Assembly: GCA_947172415.1 (NCBI GenBank)
Contig: OX359200.1
Span: 436,501-500,500 of the forward strand
Direction: 5' to 3'
From: Chondrosia reniformis
Taxonomy: Eukaryota; Porifera; Demospongiae; Chondrillida; Chondrillidae
Length of the DNA stretch: 64,000 bases
In this document: piece after piece, positions 57,360-64,000 of the stretch
Layout: each line of letters begins with the position of its first letter
Position numbering within the stretch: the first letter of the stretch is position 1
Translations under genes and position numbers: made by a program
The notes under the pieces: model-generated
What the model was told of the DNA's origin: nothing
Seen by the model: only the letters and a program-made list of their open reading frames with translations
Database searches by the model: none

Positions 57360-60300
57360 TCATTTGTCTAACAGTTTGGCAAGTTCATCCTCTGAGCCGT
57401 CGTCCGAGGAGTCAGAGGACTTGTTGAGGGAAGTGTCCATATCAGTGTCTCCTTCCTCTACTTCTGCGGCACTCAACTCATCGTCCACCTCTGCCGACAT
57501 CTTCTCCCACTCTTCAAAGGAGATGGAGACGATGGAGGAGGGACTCTGTGGTAAGTCCTCCTTCCCTGCGGATTGTGGGGGTGGGATGGGGATACCGAGG
57601 GAGGGGCGTGGCTTAGGGGGAGGGACCTCTTTGGTGGGTGGGGGTTTGCTGGACTTTGGGAAGGAGTCATAGGTTATACCTTTCACAGGAAAGTCACTCT
57701 CGGGAAGACGTCTCCACTGCTCAGCACACTCCCACAACCACTTCACTTCAACAATATACAGACCTGTCAGTTTGATTGCCTCCTTCAACTTGGCTGTTCC
57801 AGGTCTCCCAACCACCAAGTGAGTTGTGGCCCTGTGTCGGATGGACACCTCCCAGCTGTCCTGACCATGAACAATGTCAGAGTGGATCTCTGCTCCGAAC
57901 GCTCTAGCAGTATTCCATTCCCTGTTCCTCTCCACTGGCTGGTCGTTGGGAATGACTCCAGTGAATACTATCCGGACTCCCTTCAGAACAGAAGTGCGTA
58001 CGGCTGGTATGATCTGCTGCAGGTCTGGCTTGGGGCCGCCATAGGCTGGGTTGGCTAAACACAGCGCTTGCTCTTCGTAGAAGAGCTGATGGATTCTTGT
58101 TAAAATGTCCATCAGGGACACTAGAAACACATCTGTGTCCTTTATCTTCTTCTTTTCTTCCTCTAGATGCTTCCTTTCCATTTCCTTACCAGTTTTAGTT
58201 GGAATATCTGATTCTCTTTCACTAATATCTCCAATGGCCTCATTTTGGGTACTGTTGCCATGGGAATCAAGCTTTGATGATGGAGCAATAGGCAACTCAA
58301 CGGATACCTGTGTAGTCTCAGCCTTTTCTTCAAGCTCTTCCTTTTGACTATGGTTCTCTTTGGAATTTGATGGCTCTGACTTGCTTGAGGGTTCTTCTTC
58401 TTCTTCTCCACTGCTTTCTGAAGAACTGCTCCCACTGCTGCTTGGACTGGAGTCTGAAGATTCACTTGAACTATCTTCCTTTTCCTCTTCCTCTTTTTCT
58501 TCTTCCTTCCCTTTACCAGTCTCTTCTTCCTTCCCTTTGCCAGTCTCTTCTTGTGAGAGAATACCAGAAGGAATAGCGTTAGGGTCTGGCTCTCCTGTAT
58601 CACTGGTGGGCACCCTTGATTCATTATCACATCCTACGTCCATTTCTTCTAAATTATCTTTATCATCAGAGTTGGGAGGAGTAGGTTTGCCCACAGATGA
58701 GGAGCTGTCATCTAGTGTGATGGACTGAATGTTGTTGGACTCTGTCAAGATTTTTCCCTCTCTATCATCGGCAACACAAACTGGTACTGAAGTGTGTACA
58801 TCTTGCTGTCCTCTCTGCTCACTGACATCGTTGTCACTCAATTTTCTAATCTTGCACGGAATAGCATGATTAGCTTCTCTTATATCTTCCCGTGGGTGGG
58901 GTGGTCGGGAGGTGGGTTTAGGGGGTGCGTTGATGTCACCAACATCTGCAAAGAACACGTAAGGTTTGACGTGAATGAGGTTAGAACAACGTTCCCACAC
59001 ATCCTCTCTATCATCAATAATTGCCACCATTTCAGTACCTTCTGGGAAGATTGATCTAATGGAAAAGAAGGAAGGGATTACCATACTTTCTGTCACTTGA
59101 TATTAAGTCACATGACACTAAGTCACCTGACATGTTACACTAAGTCACATGACATGTTACACTAAGTCACCTGACATGTTACACTAAGTCACCTGACATG
59201 TTACACTAAGTCACCTGACATTAAACAAGATACCTCAAAGATAGAGATTTAGACTGTGGGTCACAATTCTCTCTGGATATGACTCTTTTGCAGAAATACT
59301 TTCTCTTTGGATCCAGGATGGTAGCGACAGCCTCGGCATAGGATCGTGTGCCCATGGTGAATATGTGGAGCTCGTAAAGGCTTGACACCTTTTCGAGAAA
59401 CTCCCTAGCCTTGGGCCTCAACCGGCAGTGGTAAACGTGAGGATGGTCTGGGAGTTCAAACTCGTGCACATCCTATTGGGTAATGGGATAGAATAGGCAC
59501 GGGCTAATTTGTTAATTGAATTACATCATAATGTGAAAATGTACGCTTACTGCGATACCAATGTAATTTCAACACATACGTAAATAATCTAACACACCAT
59601 TTTTCTTACATGTTACATCTACTTTAGAGTAAAGGCCTATAGGGAACTAAACCTAGTGAGAACTTTGGATGAGGATACAAGAGTTTTCCCCTTCTCATTC
59701 TCTTCTTTTCCATTGGGCCAGACAGCTGTTTCTGGGAATTACACCTTCATCAGTGACCCTGGGAAACTTTGTCTTCTTCTTGATCTTCATGAGTCTTTGG
59801 CTCTCCTTGCTAAATCTAGGGTCTTATAGGACCTCACTGTCCGGCCCGGATAACAATGTTAACTGTATAACAACCAAGTGACCAAGCTACACCTCGGCTG
59901 GAGTACTAAAGATTGCATGATCTGCTACACTTTGTACTTTATACTTTGCACTCTTACTGGTAGGCCAATGGGAATGGTTGGGTTCATAGACGTGTGGACC
60001 ATCGTTTGATCAAGGTCAACAATCAGAGCCAACTTGCGATGCTGGAGAAGATGTTGCTTGTCCCTGAGAGCTAAGTCGGTTGCTTCCTATGCAAGAAACA
60101 GATGACACTCATCTCTCACTTTGAGAGGGGCTCATCTCTCACTTTGAGAGGGGCTCATCCTCTCACTTTGAGAGGGGCTCATCCTCTCACTTTGAGAGGG
60201 GCTCATCTCTCACTTTGAGAGGGGCTCATCTCTCACTTTGAGAGGGGCTCATCTCTCACTTTGAGAGGGGCTCATCCTCTCACTTTGAGAGGGACTCATC

Positions 60301-61837
60301 TCTCACTTTGAGAGGGGCTCATCCTCTCACTTTGAGAGGGGCTCATCTCTCACTTTGAGAGGGGCTCATGTGGTCTGGCAAGCCTGACTGACACTACAAA
60401 TAACAGCATTTCTTTCAGAGGGGGAATACAGTACTGGAATATATTGATCGAGGGATGTTTCTTTGTTATTAGAATTGGCAAATTGACTTCTTTAAGGTGG
60501 TAGCCCCTCCTCCTAAAAGAACCCCATAATGGAATCCTTTGATGTAGAAATGATACTCCAAAAGAGTGGAAAGGTTGTGGTTAGGTTCAGAGCAAAAGGA
60601 GATATTGAAATGTGCTTACATATGTGGTGACACGACAAGAACTTCACAAGTAAAAGAATCTTCTCTGGGAATGGCATATGGTTCCTCAAAGTGTACACTT
60701 TTCATGGATAACTTGACTTTGTCGGTCTTACCTCCTTACTCAGTTTAATGCTGGGCATTCCATGAACCATTTGAACGGATGCAAACGTCTCGCTGTTCTG
60801 TTTCAGCTGACTAAAGTAGAGAAACAATATTCATTTAGCATCAAAATATAATTATGTACTGAATTACCCACATATTATAAAGTAGCTCTTATTACATACT
60901 GTAAATCCCTTTATTCAAGCGGAACCAAAAGTTAGCGAAACTGGATTTTACCCCTACATAGCGGAATTTAATATTAGCGACTTACAAGATGCATAGAAGT
61001 TTTGTTAGTTACGTAATTACAGTAATACAGTAATAATTACAGAATTTAGCAAACTCTAATTTTAGCGATAAATGTCAAATCGCTAATATAGCTAAATTTA
61101 ATAGCACGCTAATAATAAGGGATTTACAGTACATTGTCTCCTAACGATATTGAATATTAATTAGGTCAGGCTCCAAGGTCACTTGCCAATCTTTAGAAGG
61201 TGCTTAGCTCTAGCTCATGGTATATGGAGGAAATGCAGCGGATTGGTCAAATGTCATGTGACTGTAGTAGAATCACTGATATAAAATGCAAATATAATAG
61301 CTTTGACACCTCTAAACAAATAAACAAACACGAATATAACTTGTTTTGAAGCAAACAGTGACATTTAGACTGCTAGAAATAGCAATGTATACAGCTACAT
61401 CAGTTACATTTTGCTTATTGAACTAAACGAACCTCAAATCCTTTCCGCAGTCAGCGCACAGCCTGTGAACAACAATACTGTGCAGACACTTCTCCTCGAC
61501 AACGATAACTGGGAGCCTGGAGGTCAAAGTGCACAGTACAACAGCAGATCAATCGCCTCCCATCGCTTAGTTTGATCATATAACTCTAAATCGTACTTAC
61601 AACATAATCTTACCCCTTTTCGACGCGCTGTCCTTCCCTTGCTCCGATATGTTTCACCACACCGACAAACGGCGACCGCAGTTCCTCCATCTTCTCGCTC
61701 TCTTCCGCGGTAAACTTACACAAAACTGTCCCACGGCGGATTTTGTCGCCCTTTGAAACTTTCCATTGCCTTAAAAAGCATCTCGAGTTAGTTGATAGTG
61801 GAAGAACAAAAGTCGAATTTCTCTGTTTCTCGCTCAT
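57360..61837 (-). CDS. CTDP1: RNA polymerase II CTD phosphatase FCP1
   Basis: Six exons: 61837-61614, 61516-61433, 60810-60732, 60086-59958, 59472-59234, 59055-57360; 2451 nt, 816 residues (human 961). The N-terminus is a biotinyl/lipoyl-like domain (WKVSKGDKIRRGTVLCKF). The catalytic FCP1 domain carries the DxDxT signature LALIVDLDQTMVHTS, then LRPKAREFLEKVSSLYELHI and the late acidic motif VAIIDDREDVWE. A low-complexity acidic/serine region follows (about 430-530), then a BRCT domain (VLKGVRIVFTGVIPND ... YIVEVKWLWECAEQWRRLP). The acidic C-terminus SEDELAKLLDK matches the segment that binds TFIIF RAP74. It dephosphorylates Ser2 of the Pol II C-terminal tail. All domains are intact. Introns hold 22-bp and 23-24-bp minisatellites and a dispersed repeat. 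Confidence 0.95.
59096..59222. repeat. 22-bp minisatellite in CTDP1 intron
   Basis: About five units of TCACCTGACATGTTACACTAAG (read across unit borders) between exons 5 and 6. Confidence 0.85.
59582..59815 (+). repeat. Dispersed SINE-like repeat, longest copy
   Basis: Begins AATAATCTAACACACCATTT and runs past CATGAGTCTTTGGCTCTCC, about 235 bp, in CTDP1 intron 4. It best defines the family extent. Confidence 0.65.
60110..60372. repeat. 23-24-bp minisatellite in CTDP1 intron
   Basis: About eleven units of CTCATCTCTCACTTTGAGAG plus GGG, some with CATCCTCT. It begins about 25 bp upstream of exon 4 in gene orientation, so it may lie near the branch point. Confidence 0.85.
60897..61131. mobile_element. 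235-bp terminal-inverted-repeat element (MITE)
   Basis: Ends TACTGTAAATCCCTT and AAGGGATTTACAGTA are inverted; AGCGAAA / TTAGCG phrases repeat inside. TA at both borders would fit a Tc1/mariner-type 2-bp duplication. It lies in CTDP1 intron 2. No coding capacity. Confidence 0.65.
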
Positions 61838-62282
61838 TTTGTCAGTCTAGCGATCTAGCGGGAAAGGAACATGCGTTGATAATGTCATAAAAAGTCATAT
61901 TTTTAGGGACCAGACTGATACGTTTCACTATTCCTTTGTAATTCACAGCTAAATTAAGTTTGCTACAACTCACACATAGCGCAAGCTGCCTAATCTTGAG
62001 CAAATCTCGCAAAGCTATTAAAAGTAGCCATTTTTCTAAATCGAAAGTTTCATTTCCGGTGCAATGATACATTAATTTATGCCATTTCGATCATCCTACA
62101 CGTGTATTTAAGATTTTTGTTTCTTTTAAACTTCTTAACCCATGAGTCTGGGAAAACATTCCAGTTTAATGGCGCTTGTTTTAGTCTACCATGTAACAAT
62201 ATTTCATATCATTTCATACATTAGTTCATTACACAATCCATTACACATCAAAGGTGGGTATTCTGTCTTCTTGGCCATTTAG
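61838..62282. promoter_or_regulatory. Spacer between SACM1L end and CTDP1 start
   Basis: 445 bp holding the 3' UTR of SACM1L and the promoter of CTDP1, both on the minus strand. A 76-codon minus-strand frame here (61842-62072) starts with ATG but lacks a family match and ends 4 bp before the CTDP1 ATG; I treat it as leader sequence. Confidence 0.45.
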
Positions 62283-64000
62283 TCATGAATTCTTTCTAAG
62301 GGAAGCATCGCTGGATAGCCGAGGGGAGTTAACAAACTCAGTTCCATGACGGAAGATGTAGAAAAGGGTAAATCCCACAGCTACTGCCCAAAACAGTATG
62401 TATGACACATGATAGGTACCGTCACCTGAAACAGGGCACCAAAGCTGTCACATGGGTGTCACATGCCAGTCACGTGATTCAACTCACTTGCTGGTATAAA
62501 GAGGCTAAGGAAGAACATGGCTAACCCGAAAATCAAAATCAGTGGCAACTGTATGGATGAGTTAAAACATTTCCTAGAAATGAGCGGATAATGTTTACAA
62601 ACAAGTTGTGCAACCTACCACTGTTGTTCTGATGTTGCGTGGCGGCTGCAGGATGGAGGGTATAGCCGTACCTTCATCCCGCGACACCACATGAACACCC
62701 AAAAACAGATCCACTGCATCCTAACAGACAAACACGATTACATCATCAATGACATCATAATGAGAGAGCCCATAGTAGTACAGTCATTTAGCTTACCCAC
62801 CCGACCACACCTACCCACCCGACCACACCTACCCACCCGACCACACCCATCCACCCGACCACACCCATCCACCCGACCACACCCATCCACCCGATCACAC
62901 CCATCCACCCGACCTTACTTGTCTGAATCCATCTACAAAGTTGTTAAAGTAGTATCTGGTTAGCGAGTTTACTCCATCTTTCAAGGCTCCCATCCGAGTT
63001 CTCTTGCCTGTTCTGGTGAAATCAGTTTTCAGGGCTCCAGTTCCAGCATATTGCAGCGAACAGAAATCAGCATTGTCCGCCCACACTAGCACACACAATA
63101 AAACTATTGGTTAACAAAACACAGGAAGTGACTCCGACACAGCAGAAAGGGAAGGCTACCATTCTTAAAGGTTTTGACTAAAGACACTTTATCCTCAAAC
63201 TTTTCAAAGCTCGTCAAAATATTCATTTTCTGTAAAATTCAAATGAAATACAGGACAAATACGGTAAAAGTGTAGATATACACAGTACATCACTAATAAC
63301 TATCCTCAGGGCAGACCTTAAGTTGTTGCTCCAGCATCCGCTGGGCCAACAGACTCTGCACAACATTGCTCCTGTCCAGGCAATCCATGCAGTTTGTCCT
63401 AAACACACCTGTCTGCTGACTAAGCACTTCCTTTGATGACTGGCTGAAGAACCTGAAAAATAAACACAGAAACAACAAATTAATACCTTTAAGCCAACCA
63501 CAACCATTTTACACAAAAAAACAACAAATTAATATCTTTTAAGCCAACCACAACCATTTTGTTTAAGATGTACTAGACTATATTGTCCCAGTCACCTGAA
63601 GGAGTCCTGATCCTGCTGTAGCTCGTTGAGGAGGATGGACAGCCGGTGCCATCGCATCTTGCTACACTCCTTGTGAAAGTCAAAGTGGATGTATCTAAAT
63701 ACAATCAGAAAGGATTTACAATTCATATATCTCATCTACTGCTGCTAAAAATTATCTATTGTACCTTATTAAAGGGTTGTTAATATTGGAAACTTCTTTT
63801 GCAAAACTTGCACCAATTTTTAGTTCCTTACCTTTTCGGTCAATCTGCAGTTAGAAAAAGGAGAATTGCATTGCCATAGCAACCACAAACAAGTACATAT
63901 GTAGATGTTAGCCAGAGAAGAGGTCAAAGAGAAAAATAACAAAAATAAGAACTTCAAATTACCCACCAGATTGACAACAACTTGACGACCATAGATGGTC
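62283..64000 (-). CDS. SACM1L: Phosphoinositide phosphatase SAC1, C-terminal part (runs off the window)
   Basis: Nine exons seen, 5' to 3': 64000-63967 (partial), 63844-63765, 63694-63596, 63452-63317, 63229-63160, 63095-62919, 62720-62619, 62548-62488, 62425-62283. The phosphatase signature [20 protein letters not shown] holds the Cx5R(S) loop; before it [20 protein letters not shown], after it [20 protein letters not shown] and [20 protein letters not shown], all diagnostic of SAC1. Two hydrophobic segments ([19 protein letters not shown] and [20 protein letters not shown]) near the end match the two membrane spans that hold SAC1 in ER and Golgi. It hydrolyses PI4P. The human protein has T where this copy has S after the loop arginine. 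The N-terminal Sac domain start lies beyond 64000. Confidence 0.93.
62800..62915. repeat. 18-bp minisatellite in SACM1L intron
   Basis: About six units of CCCACCCGACCACACCTA with an ATCC variant, ending only a few bases from the donor of the 63095-62919 exon. Confidence 0.85.

Noticed and set aside
61842-62072. 76-codon minus-strand frame upstream of CTDP1
   Set aside because: Although it begins with ATG, it has no family features, ends 4 bp from the CTDP1 ATG and lies where the promoter/leader must be; a short upstream frame is possible but unsupported.

Overview
The window is animal nuclear DNA: AT-rich, dense in short introns, and full of genes that are animal-specific or conserved across eukaryotes. 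I assembled exon by exon, by eye, the genes whose splice phases could be followed; their coding totals are exact multiples of three. The gene set (TRIM-NHL, HERPUD, VARP/ANKRD27), very tight gene spacing and lineage-specific families suggest an early-branching metazoan, most likely a demosponge. That assignment is inference, not read from a marker gene.

Layout. 1-120: 3' tail of an unrecognised plus-strand gene. 916-15800: three tandem minus-strand genes of the Knickkopf type (DM13, DOMON and cupredoxin-like modules, C-terminal hydrophobic tail); the copy nearest the left edge has gained a second cupredoxin module through a fused exon. Between its start and the middle copy lie broken LINE pieces: a restriction-like endonuclease domain and a reverse-transcriptase fragment. 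15965-19480: HERPUD-like ER-stress protein, head to head with the third Knickkopf copy. 20248-22500: single-exon TRIM-NHL protein. 22941-26843: mitochondrial malonyl-CoA:ACP transacylase (MCAT, minus), with its start codon 38 bp from that of ANKRD27/VARP (26882-35855, plus, 26 exons). 35856-42485: gene-poor, with a satellite, DNA-transposon-like elements and an unidentified GC-richer block. 42486-45606: mitochondrial 3-oxoacyl-ACP synthase (OXSM, minus). 46554-48366: SF2 (ResIII-type) helicase (minus). 48401-51664: an inverted pair of an unrecognised secreted/multi-membrane-segment family, each member damaged in a different part. 51812-52690: a circularly permuted duplicate of the OXSM 3' end. 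54531-64000: a minus-strand run of BOLA3, DHODH, CTDP1 (FCP1) and the 3' two-thirds or less of SACM1L (SAC1), which leaves the window at the right edge.

Functional links. MCAT and OXSM are two enzymes of mitochondrial fatty acid synthesis, whose product feeds lipoate synthesis; BOLA3 supports Fe-S delivery to lipoate synthase; DHODH is another inner-membrane mitochondrial enzyme. HERPUD and SAC1 act at the ER, and VARP in endosomal recycling. The Knickkopf-like array is the likeliest lineage-specific extracellular-matrix system here. Most introns carry minisatellites, and a few small foldback and dispersed repeat families recur across the window. I saw no rRNA, tRNA or CRISPR, and no recognisable retroviral or capsid-bearing element.
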